Shown: positions 1 to 7,808 of the stretch, piece after piece
Layout: each line of letters starts with the position of its first letter
Position numbering within the stretch: the stretch's first letter is position 1
DNA from: Streptomyces cavernae
Lineage (GTDB): Bacteria; Actinomycetota; Actinomycetes; Streptomycetales; Streptomycetaceae
Assembly: GCF_004023625.1 (NCBI RefSeq)
Contig: NZ_RPDJ01000048.1
Coordinates: forward strand, 1 to 64,000
Reading direction: 5' to 3'
DNA length: 64,000 nucleotides
The notes under the pieces: model-generated
What the model was told of the DNA's origin: nothing
The model's input: the letters and a program-made list of their open reading frames with translations, nothing else
Database searches by the model: none
Program-made: the position numbers and the translations under genes

Positions 1-55
1 CGCACGCCAGGACGGGGACTGATCTCGAACACTGATCAGGAACCACGCATCCGGT

Positions 56-160
56 CTATAACCGGCCTCCGATCTGCGAGTTCACTCGAAGTGCGCGACT
101 TCGTGTCGCACCGATCAACTTCCACTTCTCGTCGGTGAGTTGCCTACGCGTCACAATCAT
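56..160 (-). pseudogene. IS5-type transposase N-terminal remnant
   Basis: A 34-residue frame opens MIVTRRQLTDEKWKLIG, the usual opening of IS5-family transposases (LTD-x-x-W-x-L-I). Similarity fades after about residue 17 and the frame stops, so only the first helix survives. This is read as a decayed IS end; the short length leaves room for coincidence. Confidence 0.45.
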
Positions 161-278
161 CTTCCTACCGGACCCTCCTTTCCCCAGGGGCCCGGATCGG
201 CAAGATTGATCACGACATCACACAGGCCCTAGTGCGATTACCGGCGCCCCTGCGACGTCGCAGGCCAGCGAACAGGCG

Positions 279-455
279 GTGCAGCAGACTGATTACAGGG
301 GGAGCGTCGGCGTCCAGAGCGCGAACTGGGCTGGGCCGAGCCTATCTTCCTGTCAGATCGAGCAGCATGAGTACGCTCGGTACTACACGATCACGATCAG
401 GTGCAAGTACTTCGCGTCCAGCGGCTACTACTTCGAATACGACGCTGGTCGTTAA
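279..455 (+). CDS. Small unrecognised protein, possibly the C-terminal remnant of a secreted protein
   Basis: The frame is open from position 210, but the first usable start is GTG at 279, giving 58 residues. The product is rich in Tyr and Ser, carries two Cys and ends FASSGYYFEYDAGR, which looks like a secreted beta-rich protein tail. No signal peptide is visible upstream in any frame, so the 5' part may be lost or frameshifted. The codons are strongly G/C-ending, and a perfect 21-bp hairpin begins 22 bases after the stop, which supports a genuine gene end. Family not recognised. Confidence 0.4.
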   Translation: MQQTDYRGSVGVQSANWAGPSLSSCQIEQHEYARYYTITIRCKYFASSGYYFEYDAGR

Positions 456-477
456 GCCGACACGCACACCGTGATCC

Positions 478-525
478 GGTGGCTCGCCGGGCCAGGCCTT
501 CGCGGGCCTGGCCCGGCGAGCCACC
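478..525 (+). terminator. Perfect 21-bp stem-loop terminator
   Basis: Bases 478-498 pair perfectly with 505-525 around the 6-base loop TTCGCG. There is no T-tract, as is common in high-GC actinobacteria. It lies just downstream of the small gene ending at 455. Confidence 0.7.
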
Positions 526-647
526 GCCGTGAGACAGCCGGAGAGTTACCGGCCACGGGCGGCCATCGCGCCACCGGCAACGGTGGACGTGCTGCTCAAG
601 AGTTCAAAGACGGGTTCTCAGTTGCGGCTGAGAGGTGGGGAGCACAG

Positions 648-695
648 CTACTGCCCGGGGCCGCCGATCCGGTGGTCGGCGGCCCCGGGCAGTAG
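648..695 (-). terminator. 18-bp stem-loop terminator
   Basis: Bases 648-665 pair perfectly with 678-695 around a 12-base loop. It lies 73 bases beyond the stop of the minus-strand NTF2-like gene and probably ends that operon; the symmetric stem could also stop plus-strand transcription. Confidence 0.65.
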
Positions 696-768
696 GTGGG
701 CCCCTTAGAGGTTGAGCGCCGCGTACTGTGCGCCGTGGTGACCAGTGGGCGTGTGCTGACTGTCGCCG

Positions 769-1146
769 TCAGCTGTCGTGGCCGCCGACGGGGATGAAGT
801 TGGCGTACTCCTCAATGCGTTTGATCTGTCCGGCGTCGTCGAAGCCGAAGTAGACGGCGGCGTGGACCTCTCCGCGCATGCCGTTGATGGTGGCGACGTG
901 GACCACGTGCTGCTGGAGGACCTCGCCCGGCTGGGAGAGCTGACGCAGGATGTCGTAGCGCATCGATTCGATGTTTTCGATCTGCCCCTCCATTCCGGCG
1001 ATGTTCTCCTCGATGGACTGCTCGCTCTTGCCGTCGTTGTGCCAGACGGTGGCCGTCTCGGCGCACAGGGCGCGGGCCGTCTTCCAGTCGCGGTTCTCCA
1101 GTGCGCGGAGGTAGGTGACAGCCTTGTCCTTCAGGTCCTGGCTCAT
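769..1146 (-). CDS. NTF2-like / SnoaL-like domain protein
   Basis: 125 residues with the layout of a single-domain NTF2-like (SnoaL) fold: an N-terminal helical half (VTYLRALENRDWKTARALCA), then beta-strands ending in FDDAGQIKRIEEYANFIPV. Such proteins are small cupped-barrel enzymes or ligand binders; the substrate cannot be read from the sequence. A GGAAG box precedes ATG 1146. It lies 54 bases downstream of the DUF1684 gene on the same strand and probably shares its transcript, ending at the 648-695 hairpin. No signal peptide, so cytoplasmic. Confidence 0.8.
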   Translation of the reverse strand: MSQDLKDKAVTYLRALENRDWKTARALCAETATVWHNDGKSEQSIEENIAGMEGQIENIESMRYDILRQLSQPGEVLQQHVVHVATINGMRGEVHAAVYFGFDDAGQIKRIEEYANFIPVGGHDS

Positions 1147-1200
1147 GCGGTCTTCCTTCGATACGAGTGAGTTGATGGGTTCCGGCAGTGGTGAGGCGTA

Positions 1201-2007
1201 TCAGCTCTGGCCAGAAGCGGCGTGGATCAGGGCGCGTTCGCCGACCTCGATGCGCATCGGCAGGTGGTTGCCGGGCGGCGCGAGCGGGCAGACGAACACA
1301 TCCGGGTTCAGGTGGTGGTGCGAGAGCGTGGCCTTGTTGAAGTCGACCGTCAGGGTGCTGCCGGGCTCCAGCAGCGACAGCACCAGCCAGCGGCCGATCG
1401 TAGGCGTCGAATCGCCGTTGGTCTCGTCGGTGAAGATCACCAGTCGCTGACCGGGGAAGTCCTGCAGGACGGCCAGGACGTATTCGGCGCCGTCGATGGT
1501 CACGGCCAAGTCGACGGGAGCCAGGATGGCTTCGGCGCTGCGCGGGCTGGTGAGCCGCGGTACCTCGATCCGGCGCCCTTCGGGAGCTGCCCGGTACTGG
1601 CCTTCGAAGACCCAGGCGGGGTCGTAGGGGAAGGTGTCGATGCCGGTCAGTCCGGTGCGCTCGACGCGGCCGTGGTCCATGACGACCAGGCCGTAGGAGC
1701 CGTCCGCACCGCTGGCGAAGCCGACCCGGTTGTCAGGGAACTCCAGGGAGCCGCCGGAGGGAACGGGGCTAGTGCCGTCGACCAGGCTGCCGGCCACCTG
1801 CACTCCGTCGACGGCCTTGGCCGTCACGGTCAGGTCTCCTGCTTCGGTGGTGCGCCATTCGCCGGGGACGCCGGGAAGCGTGTGAGGGCCCGGGTTGGTG
1901 ATCTTGGCGTTGGCGACGACTGTGGCCTTGCCGTTCGCTCCGGCGATCTCTTCCCACCGGCCCTGGCGCCAGGCTTCGTAGTCGGCGGGGATCTGCGGTG
2001 CAGTCAT
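1201..2007 (-). CDS. DUF1684 family protein
   Basis: 268 residues. The C-terminal third carries the DUF1684 landmarks: FTDETNG...GRWLVL, VDFNKA, then CPLAPPGN and a final GE. DUF1684 proteins are of unknown function and widespread in actinobacteria. The start is ATG 2007 (MTAPQIPADYEAW), preceded by a strong GGAAAGGGAG box; longer readings run into the methyltransferase promoter and have no family support. It is followed by the NTF2-like gene and preceded by a methyltransferase gene, all on the minus strand. A TTGC-N7-GCAA motif lies about 105 bases upstream. The usual Tyr/Phe after the Thr in the family motif is Ile here (PTIGRW). Confidence 0.8.
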   Translation of the reverse strand: MTAPQIPADYEAWRQGRWEEIAGANGKATVVANAKITNPGPHTLPGVPGEWRTTEAGDLTVTAKAVDGVQVAGSLVDGTSPVPSGGSLEFPDNRVGFASGADGSYGLVVMDHGRVERTGLTGIDTFPYDPAWVFEGQYRAAPEGRRIEVPRLTSPRSAEAILAPVDLAVTIDGAEYVLAVLQDFPGQRLVIFTDETNGDSTPTIGRWLVLSLLEPGSTLTVDFNKATLSHHHLNPDVFVCPLAPPGNHLPMRIEVGERALIHAASGQS

Positions 2008-2110
2008 GATGCTCCCTTTCCTCTTCACCGCGCTGTGGGGTCGCGGCGATGACATTGCGCGGGCATGGTTGCTCGGCCCGACGAAGCGCATGGCGCTGCG
2101 CAGGCGATGG

Positions 2111-2125
2111 TTGCGTATGAGGCAA
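2111..2125. promoter_or_regulatory. Putative operator TTGC-N7-GCAA (site A)
   Basis: TTGCGTATGAGGCAA is an inverted repeat with 4-base arms and a 7-base spacer, upstream of the DUF1684 gene. The same layout occurs at 3112-3126 and 3831-3845. Binding by the neighbouring XRE-cupin regulator is an inference. Confidence 0.45.
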
Positions 2126-2176
2126 TAAGTTGGGTGCTGGGGCTGCCCGGCGGGCAACCGTGGGTTGCGCCGGGTG

Positions 2177-3070
2177 TCAGGCGCGGCGGGCGGCCCAGAC
2201 GGTGCGCTCGGTGCGTACGGTGAGATCTTCGCGGCGCAGAAGGCTGTTCGGGCTGTTGGTGTCCAGAAGCTCGTTGAGTGCGGCGAGGTCCTCGGGGCTG
2301 AGGGCGGGTGCGGCGACGCCGCGGATGCGCTGCAGGCTGCCGTAGGCGTAGCGGCCGATCGATTGGCTGCGCTCACCTTCGATGTTGACGGTGATGGTGC
2401 GCTCGTCCTCGACGGTGAAGCCGGCGGCTGTCAGCATCGGGCCCCAGTCGGCGCCGCGGTGCGGAACGTGCTCGGCGTGGAAGCTGTCGGTCGCGGCATG
2501 GGCGCGCTCTTCGAGGCCAGGCCGGCTCTCCGGGGCGTGGGCGGGCAGGAAGCGGGGGAAGCCCGCGAGCTCGACGACGGCGAACAGGCCGCCGGGGGCG
2601 AGCAGTTCGCGGACGCTCCGCAGGGCGCGGTCGGGGTTGGCCATGTGGTGCATCGAGGCCGAGGCCCACACCAGATCCGGTGTGCCGAGGTCGGGCCATT
2701 GGGTGGTGTCGAGGTCGGCCTGCACGGCCCGTACGCGCCCCTCGACACCGCGGGCGCACGCCTTCTCGCGCAGGAGTTGGAGGTGCCCGGCCGAGGTGTC
2801 GACGGCGGTGACGTGCGCGCCGGGGAAGCGTTCGAGGAGTGCGAAGGTGCCCGCGCCGGTGCCGCAGCCCAGGTCCACGATGTGGCGCGGCTCGCTCTTC
2901 AGCGGCAGCCAGGCGGTGATGGACGCTATGTGCTCGGCGAGCACCTCGGCGTCCAGATCGAGGATCTCCGCCTGGCCGCCATCGCTGCGCTCGTGGTGGC
3001 TGCCATGGTCGTGGTCGGGGTGGTGACCGCTTTCGCCGTGGTGGAGGGTGTGCTGATGCGTTTGGGTCAT
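2177..3070 (-). CDS. Class I SAM-dependent methyltransferase with His-rich N-terminus
   Basis: 297 residues. SAM-binding motif I is DLGCGTG at residues 66-72, followed by the acidic end of strand 2 (VTAVD) and a post-motif loop (DLVWASASMHHM), typical of class I methyltransferases (Methyltransf_11/25 type). The first 30 residues hold about ten histidines interspersed with Asp, a possible metal-binding tail that is not part of the fold. The target molecule is unknown. It heads a minus-strand series with the DUF1684 and NTF2-like genes; the 106-base gap to the next start contains site A, so the downstream pair may also have its own promoter. Confidence 0.85.
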   Translation of the reverse strand: MTQTHQHTLHHGESGHHPDHDHGSHHERSDGGQAEILDLDAEVLAEHIASITAWLPLKSEPRHIVDLGCGTGAGTFALLERFPGAHVTAVDTSAGHLQLLREKACARGVEGRVRAVQADLDTTQWPDLGTPDLVWASASMHHMANPDRALRSVRELLAPGGLFAVVELAGFPRFLPAHAPESRPGLEERAHAATDSFHAEHVPHRGADWGPMLTAAGFTVEDERTITVNIEGERSQSIGRYAYGSLQRIRGVAAPALSPEDLAALNELLDTNSPNSLLRREDLTVRTERTVWAARRA

Positions 3071-3111
3071 GGCATCACCGTAAGCTCGTCATGCGCCTGC
3101 CGCACGGCTGC

Positions 3112-3126
3112 TTGCGGGATGCGCAA
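3112..3126. promoter_or_regulatory. Putative operator TTGC-N7-GCAA (site B)
   Basis: TTGCGGGATGCGCAA (extended to CTTGCG...CGCAAG, a perfect 6-base inverted repeat) lies about 40 bases upstream of the methyltransferase start. It is the best of the three copies of this motif. Confidence 0.5.
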
Positions 3127-3200
3127 GAAGGTGGCTTGATGCGCTGCCCGCCACGCAATATCGCCAACCGCCCGCGGGTCTCCTGTGCGACTGTGGCCCG

Positions 3201-3827
3201 CTATTTGCAGGGGCCCTGGGCGCCGCCTCCACAGCCGGCTTCGGAGTCGTCGGCGCCGGCGTCTTTCTGGTGGCCGCGGCGGGCGTCGCGGTCGAAGATG
3301 CCCATGATCTCGCAGGGGCCGCCCTCGGCGCCGATGGCGTGCGGCATCATGGTGGGGAACTCAGCGGCCTGGTTGGTCTCGATACGAAAGCGCCGGTGGC
3401 CGAGCATGAGGATGGCGGTGCCGGACAGTACGACGAGCCATTCGCGGCCGGGGTGGGCGCGCATGCGGGCCGGGTTGTCGGGCGGCGGGTCGGTCATGCG
3501 CTGACGCATCACACTCATGCCAGGGTCGCCCTTTATGGGCCAGCGCATCAGACCGTGGGTGCCGTCGATCATCGGGCTGATGACGACGTCTTCGGCGGCG
3601 TTCTCCACGAGCTGGTCCAAGGTGGTGTCCAGGGCGCGGGCGAGGGTGACGAGCTGGTCCAGGGCGAGGCGGCGCTGCCCGTTCTCGATGCGGCTCAGTG
3701 AGGACTGGCTGAGGTTGGCTCGGGTGGCCAGTTCCTCCAGGGACCAGCCCTGTGCGACGCGCAGTGCGCGGATCCGTTTGCGTACGAGGCTGTCCAGTTG
3801 TCCATCTTCTTGCGTCATAGGCAACAT
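3201..3827 (-). CDS. XRE-family regulator with C-terminal cupin domain
   Basis: 208 residues. An XRE helix-turn-helix covers about residues 12-68 (LEELATRANLSQSSLSRIENG). A cupin-like sensor domain spans about 100-180 (AHPGREWLVVLSG, PTMMPHAIGAEGGPCEIMGIF). The tail is unusual: charged and ending in a Gly/Cys-rich EAGCGGGAQGPCK, which could bind metal or respond to redox. Start ATG 3827 is chosen because AAAGG lies 6 bases upstream; ATG 3818 is an in-frame alternative. It is transcribed divergently from the thioredoxin-reductase-like gene across an 83-base region holding an operator-like repeat, so autoregulation and control of that operon are likely. Confidence 0.85.
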   Translation of the reverse strand: MLPMTQEDGQLDSLVRKRIRALRVAQGWSLEELATRANLSQSSLSRIENGQRRLALDQLVTLARALDTTLDQLVENAAEDVVISPMIDGTHGLMRWPIKGDPGMSVMRQRMTDPPPDNPARMRAHPGREWLVVLSGTAILMLGHRRFRIETNQAAEFPTMMPHAIGAEGGPCEIMGIFDRDARRGHQKDAGADDSEAGCGGGAQGPCK

Positions 3828-3830
3828 GGT

Positions 3831-3845
3831 ATGCCTTTTATGCAA
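3831..3845. promoter_or_regulatory. Putative operator (site C) in divergent promoter
   Basis: ATGCCTTTTATGCAA reads TTGC-N7-GCAT on the minus strand. An overlapping GGCA-N8-TGCC repeat (GGCAACATGGTATGCC) covers the regulator's own start. The AT-rich spacer suits a promoter between the XRE and flavoprotein genes. Confidence 0.45.
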
Positions 3846-3910
3846 CGTGGGTTTAGCGTCGAACAGAGATGGTCCAGCACGGGGGGCCACTTACGACGAA
3901 AGGGCGCGAC

Positions 3911-4918
3911 ATGCCTGCGCAGGCTTCACACTACGAGAGCGACACACTTCCCACCGAGACCGTGGATGTAGTGGTGATCGGCGGCGGCGCCGCGGGCCTG
4001 AACGGCGCGCTGATGCTGGCCCGCTCGCGCCGCTCGGTCGTCGTGATCGACAGCGGCACCCCGCGCAATGCCCCCGCAGCAGCCATGCACGGCTTCATCG
4101 TCCTGGACGGTACCCCGCCCCCCGAGATCCTCAAGCGCGGACGCGAGCAGGTACGCCAGTACGGCGGCCGGATCATCTTCGGGGAAGTGGCCACGGCCGA
4201 ACCCGCCGCCCCCTCAGCGGACGGCGACCTGCGGTTCACCATCACCCTGGCCGACGGCCGCACACTGACGGCGCGCCGGGTGCTGGTGGCCACCGGCCTG
4301 CGCGACGTGCTGCCCGAGGTGCCCGGCCTGGCCAAGCACTGGGGCCACAGCGTGGTGCACTGCCCCTACTGCCACGGCTATGAGGTCCGCGATGAGCCGA
4401 TCGGCATCCTCGCGACCGGTCCGGCCTCCGTTCACCACGCGTTGCTGTTCCGCCAGCTGACGGATGACCTCATCTACTTCACCCGCGGCACCGACCTCGA
4501 CTCCGAGACCCGCGCCCGCTTCGCCGCCCGCGACATCCGCACCGTCGAGACCGACGTCAAGGAAGTCGTCAACGACGACGGCGGCGCCCTCGCAGGCGTC
4601 CGCCTGACCGACGGCACTTTCGTGGGGCGGCGGATTCTGGCTGTGGCCACGCAGATGCGGGCCCGTACCGAGGGCCTCGACGGGCTGAAGCTGCCGATGG
4701 AGGACCTGCCCGACAACATGGGCCGCCGCTTCAACTCTGCCATGGCCGGCACCACCGAGATCCCGGGCGTGTGGGTGGCCGGCAACGCCACCGACCTCAC
4801 CGCCCAGGTCGGAGCCTCTGCTGCTGCTGGAGCCCTGGCCGGCTCCCACATCAATGCCCTGCTGGCCGCTGCGGACACCGACGCCGCGCTCGCCGCCGCC
4901 CAGAAGACCACCGGCTGA
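3911..4918 (+). CDS. Thioredoxin-reductase-like NAD(P)/FAD-dependent oxidoreductase
   Basis: 335 residues. The FAD-binding Rossmann motif is GGGAAG (about residues 24-29). A redox-active CPYC pair sits at Cys151 and Cys154 (HCPYCHGYE), and the C-terminal FAD motif is GVWVAGNATD. This is the layout of low-molecular-weight thioredoxin reductases, and the central NADPH domain keeps only a loose glycine motif (GILATGPASV). ATG 3911 is preceded by GAAAGGG; the longer reading from 3869 has no such support. The product would be cytoplasmic. It opens a plus-strand series with an MFS pump and a truncated thioredoxin, so its natural thioredoxin partner may have been that gene. Confidence 0.85.
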   Translation: MPAQASHYESDTLPTETVDVVVIGGGAAGLNGALMLARSRRSVVVIDSGTPRNAPAAAMHGFIVLDGTPPPEILKRGREQVRQYGGRIIFGEVATAEPAAPSADGDLRFTITLADGRTLTARRVLVATGLRDVLPEVPGLAKHWGHSVVHCPYCHGYEVRDEPIGILATGPASVHHALLFRQLTDDLIYFTRGTDLDSETRARFAARDIRTVETDVKEVVNDDGGALAGVRLTDGTFVGRRILAVATQMRARTEGLDGLKLPMEDLPDNMGRRFNSAMAGTTEIPGVWVAGNATDLTAQVGASAAAGALAGSHINALLAAADTDAALAAAQKTTG

Positions 4919-4941
4919 GACATAAGCCCGGCAACTGAAGA

Positions 4942-4974
4942 ACCGCGCGACCGCCATCCAGCGGGCCGCGCGGT
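4942..4974 (+). terminator. Possible stem-loop terminator
   Basis: ACCGCGCG at 4942-4949 pairs with CGCGCGGT at 4967-4974, 23 bases after the flavoprotein stop and upstream of the MFS gene. It may attenuate rather than stop transcription. Confidence 0.45.
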
Positions 4975-5053
4975 GAGTAAGCCCCTATCTCACTGACCTG
5001 GCGACCGGCCCTGTCCCGGCGCTGATCCTGCATGCCCTTTTCGGAAGGAAACC

Positions 5054-6667
5054 ATGAGTACCAATCAGCTTCCTCAGGCGGCGGCCGCGCCCGCAAGCGG
5101 CGGGGGCGCGCCGGATGCGCGTCAGCTGCGCGCGATCCTGATCACCGTCTCGATCGCGCTGATGGCTGTCATCGCCTCCGTGTCCGGGCTGAACGTCGCC
5201 CAGACCCACATGGCCGTCGAGTTCGGCGCCTCGCAGAACACCGTCCTGTGGATCATCAATATCTACACCCTCGCCCTGGCCGCGCTGCTGCTGCCGCTCG
5301 GCGCGATCGGTGACCGGCTGGGCCGCAAGCCCATGCTGATCACCGGCCTGATCATCTTCGGCGCCGCCAGTGTCCTCGCAGGACTCGCCCCATCTGCCGG
5401 GGTAATGATCGCCGCGCGCGTGGCCGCCGGCATCAGTGCCGCGATGATCATGCCGATCACTCTCGCCGTCATCACCTCCACCTTCCCCGAGGAGGAGCGC
5501 GGCAAGGCGATCGGCGTGTGGACCGGCGTCGCCGGAGGCGGCGGCATCCTCGGCATGTTCCTCTCCGCCCTACTGGTTGACGTCGCCGACTGGCGATGGC
5601 TGTTCGTCCTGCCCGTGGTCCTGGTCGTCGTCGCGCTGGCGATGACACTGAAGTCGGTGCCCAACTCCCACGAACGCTTCACCCATTCCTTCGACACCAT
5701 CGGAGCACTGGTCTCCACCATCGCCGTGATCGGTCTCATCTTCGTCCTGCAGGAAGGCCCCGAGCGCGGCTGGACCGCTCCCATCACCCTGATCAGTCTG
5801 GCCGTCGGCGTCGTCGCCGCCATCGCCTTCGTGGCCTGGGAACTGCACCGCCGCGACGCATCCCTGCTGGACGTACGCCTCTTCCGTGAGCGAGGCCTTG
5901 CCTCCGGCTCCCTCACCCTGCTCGTCGTCTTCGGCGTCCAGGCCGGCATCGCCGTCGTCCTCTTCCCGTTCTTCCAGGCCGTACTCGGCTGGTCCGGACT
6001 GCTGTCCACCGTGGCGATGATGCCCATGGCCGTCATGATGATGATGACGTCCGGCCTGGCCCCCAAGATGGCCGCCAAGATCGGCGCCCGCTCCACCATG
6101 ACCGTCGGCGTCGCCCTGGCCACCCTCGGCCTGGCCCTGATGGCCCTGTTCGTATCCGTCGACGGCGGCTACCTGTCCATCCTGGCCGGAATGCTCGCCA
6201 TGGGCATCGGCATGGGGCTGTCAATGACACCCTCCACCGAGGCCATCACCAGCTCCCTGCCCCGCGCCAAGCAAGGCGTTGCCTCCGCACTCAACGACGT
6301 CACCCGCGAGTTCGGCACCGCACTGGGCGTCGCCATGCTCGGCGCGCTCCTGGCCAACGGCTACCGCAGCGCCATCGACGGCAAGCTCGACGGCATCCCC
6401 AACGGGGCCGCGGACACCGCCCGCGAAGGCATCGCCAACGCCATCGAGGTCGCACCCACCACCGGCAGCCACACCCAGGACCTGATCCACGCCGCGCAGC
6501 AGTCCTTCGTCGACGGCTGGCAGCAATCCATGTGGGTCGGCGCCGCCGTCATGGCCGCCCTGCTCCTCTACGTCGCCCTGCGCGGCCCGAAGAACACCGC
6601 ACCTCTCCCGTCCGACGCCGAGGCAGCCCCCGAGACCGGGGCCGCGGAGAACGTCGCCGCACGCTGA
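5054..6667 (+). CDS. MFS transporter, DHA2 (14-TM) drug:proton antiporter type
   Basis: 537 residues with about 14 predicted membrane helices. The cytoplasmic motif A DRLGRKPML follows helix 2, and glycine-rich motif C-like segments (GVAGGGGILGMFLSALL) occur in helix 5, as in QacA/SmvA-type antiporters. The product should export small hydrophobic or cationic compounds at the cytoplasmic membrane; the substrate is unknown. ATG 5054 follows GGAAGG by 6 bases. It lies 135 bases after the flavoprotein gene on the same strand. The C-terminal 25 residues are acidic and Ala-rich. Confidence 0.88.
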   Translation: MSTNQLPQAAAAPASGGGAPDARQLRAILITVSIALMAVIASVSGLNVAQTHMAVEFGASQNTVLWIINIYTLALAALLLPLGAIGDRLGRKPMLITGLIIFGAASVLAGLAPSAGVMIAARVAAGISAAMIMPITLAVITSTFPEEERGKAIGVWTGVAGGGGILGMFLSALLVDVADWRWLFVLPVVLVVVALAMTLKSVPNSHERFTHSFDTIGALVSTIAVIGLIFVLQEGPERGWTAPITLISLAVGVVAAIAFVAWELHRRDASLLDVRLFRERGLASGSLTLLVVFGVQAGIAVVLFPFFQAVLGWSGLLSTVAMMPMAVMMMMTSGLAPKMAAKIGARSTMTVGVALATLGLALMALFVSVDGGYLSILAGMLAMGIGMGLSMTPSTEAITSSLPRAKQGVASALNDVTREFGTALGVAMLGALLANGYRSAIDGKLDGIPNGAADTAREGIANAIEVAPTTGSHTQDLIHAAQQSFVDGWQQSMWVGAAVMAALLLYVALRGPKNTAPLPSDAEAAPETGAAENVAAR

Positions 6668-6824
6668 CCTAGCCGGAACTCCGTGCGGACGGAGCACGAC
6701 GCCGCCCGCACGGCAGACGGGGCAGACGGCCGTGGGGCACCCCGCCACCACGCTGGGTGCCCGACGGCCGCGCAGCGCCCCGAGCGCAACCCGACATCCC
6801 CGATCACATGCAGGAGTATCCCTC

Positions 6825-6989
6825 ATGAGCACCATCGAGGTGACCGCGGACAACTGCACCGAGGTCACCTCCGGAAACGACTTCGTGATCATCGATTTCT
6901 GGGCCGAACTTACAGACGGTCTGCCCAGGCGGCTGTCGATGGCCTGGCGGCCAATCTTCATGTATGTGCGGGCACATCTACTGTTTTAG
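6825..6989 (+). pseudogene. Thioredoxin, truncated before the CGPC active site
   Basis: The first 28 residues (MSTIEVTADN...VIIDFWAE) are a clear thioredoxin N-terminus. Intact proteins continue W-C-G-P-C; here the sequence switches at about 6906 to unrelated residues (LTDGLPRRLSMAWRP) and stops at 6989. The active site and the rest of the fold are gone, so the product cannot work as a thioredoxin. The start and upstream region look intact, so a deletion or foreign insertion after codon 28 is the simplest reading. Confidence 0.75.
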
Positions 6990-7095
6990 GCTGGTCAGCA
7001 ACCATGCCAGGGGTTGAGGATCATCCCTGGATCCGTGCAGTGGCCGTACCAGTTCACCGACAACGTGAAGATCAGGGCAGGGGCGAAGGAGACAG

Positions 7096-7716
7096 ATGAC
7101 TGAGATACCCGGCCCGCCTCCGCCGGCGCGGCGCTTCCTCATGGTGCACGGTGTGCAGCACCGTCGACCGCGGCAGCACTGGCTGTGGTGGTTGACCGAG
7201 GCCTTGCGCCAGCGGGGCGAGCAGGTGCTCTATCCGCAGTTCCCCGCACCCGAGCAGCCGTCGGTGAGCGAATGGATCGATCTCCTGCACGCCGAGCTGG
7301 CCCAACTCGGCGACCAGGAACGCGTCGTGGTGTGTCACTCCCTCGGCTGCGCCCTATGGCTGCGCGCCGCCCAGAGCCTACCTGCCGACCTGCGCGTCTC
7401 CCGGGTGCTGCTGGTGTCCCCGCTCGGTGACCAGGCGTTCACCGCGGCCAACGGCAATGAAGAGTTCAAGCTCGAGCGCATCGACCGTGAGCTCCTTGCC
7501 GCCGCGTCGGCCAAGTCGCCGCGTGTGGTCGTCTCGGCGACCGATCCGTACGCGCCCGCCGACCCACGCGCGTGGAGCGCCGCGCTCGGCCTGGACTGTG
7601 ACGTCCTGCCTGCGGCCGGCCACATCACCCCCGCAGACGGATACGGCCCGTGGCCGGCCGCGCTCGACTGGTGCCTGCGCGAACAGACCCCCGTGTCAGC
7701 CGTCACCGGACTGTGA
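7096..7716 (+). CDS. RBBP9/YdeN-type alpha/beta serine hydrolase
   Basis: 206 residues, a small alpha/beta hydrolase. The nucleophile elbow is CHSLGC with Ser82; Asp150 (SATDPYAP) and His176 (AAGHITPADG) complete the likely triad. The N-terminal FLMVHGVQ supplies the oxyanion-hole region. The family (Ser_hydrolase, RBBP9) acts as cytoplasmic serine hydrolases of unclear substrate. ATG 7096 is preceded by GAAGGAGA. It follows the broken thioredoxin by 106 bases and is followed closely by a permease gene on the same strand. Confidence 0.85.
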   Translation: MTEIPGPPPPARRFLMVHGVQHRRPRQHWLWWLTEALRQRGEQVLYPQFPAPEQPSVSEWIDLLHAELAQLGDQERVVVCHSLGCALWLRAAQSLPADLRVSRVLLVSPLGDQAFTAANGNEEFKLERIDRELLAAASAKSPRVVVSATDPYAPADPRAWSAALGLDCDVLPAAGHITPADGYGPWPAALDWCLREQTPVSAVTGL

Positions 7717-7808
7717 GCGCGGAGGAGTCCGTCGCCGGTGATCGTGTGCGGCTCGAACACGGATCTGGCGACGCTCGGCGCACACGGCCGGGGCGGGGTG
7801 GGACCGCG

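Noticed and set aside
2008..2376. Extension of the DUF1684 protein to 391 residues
   Set aside because: The extra residues overlap the methyltransferase 3' end and lack similarity to the family; ATG 2007 has a clear ribosome-binding site.
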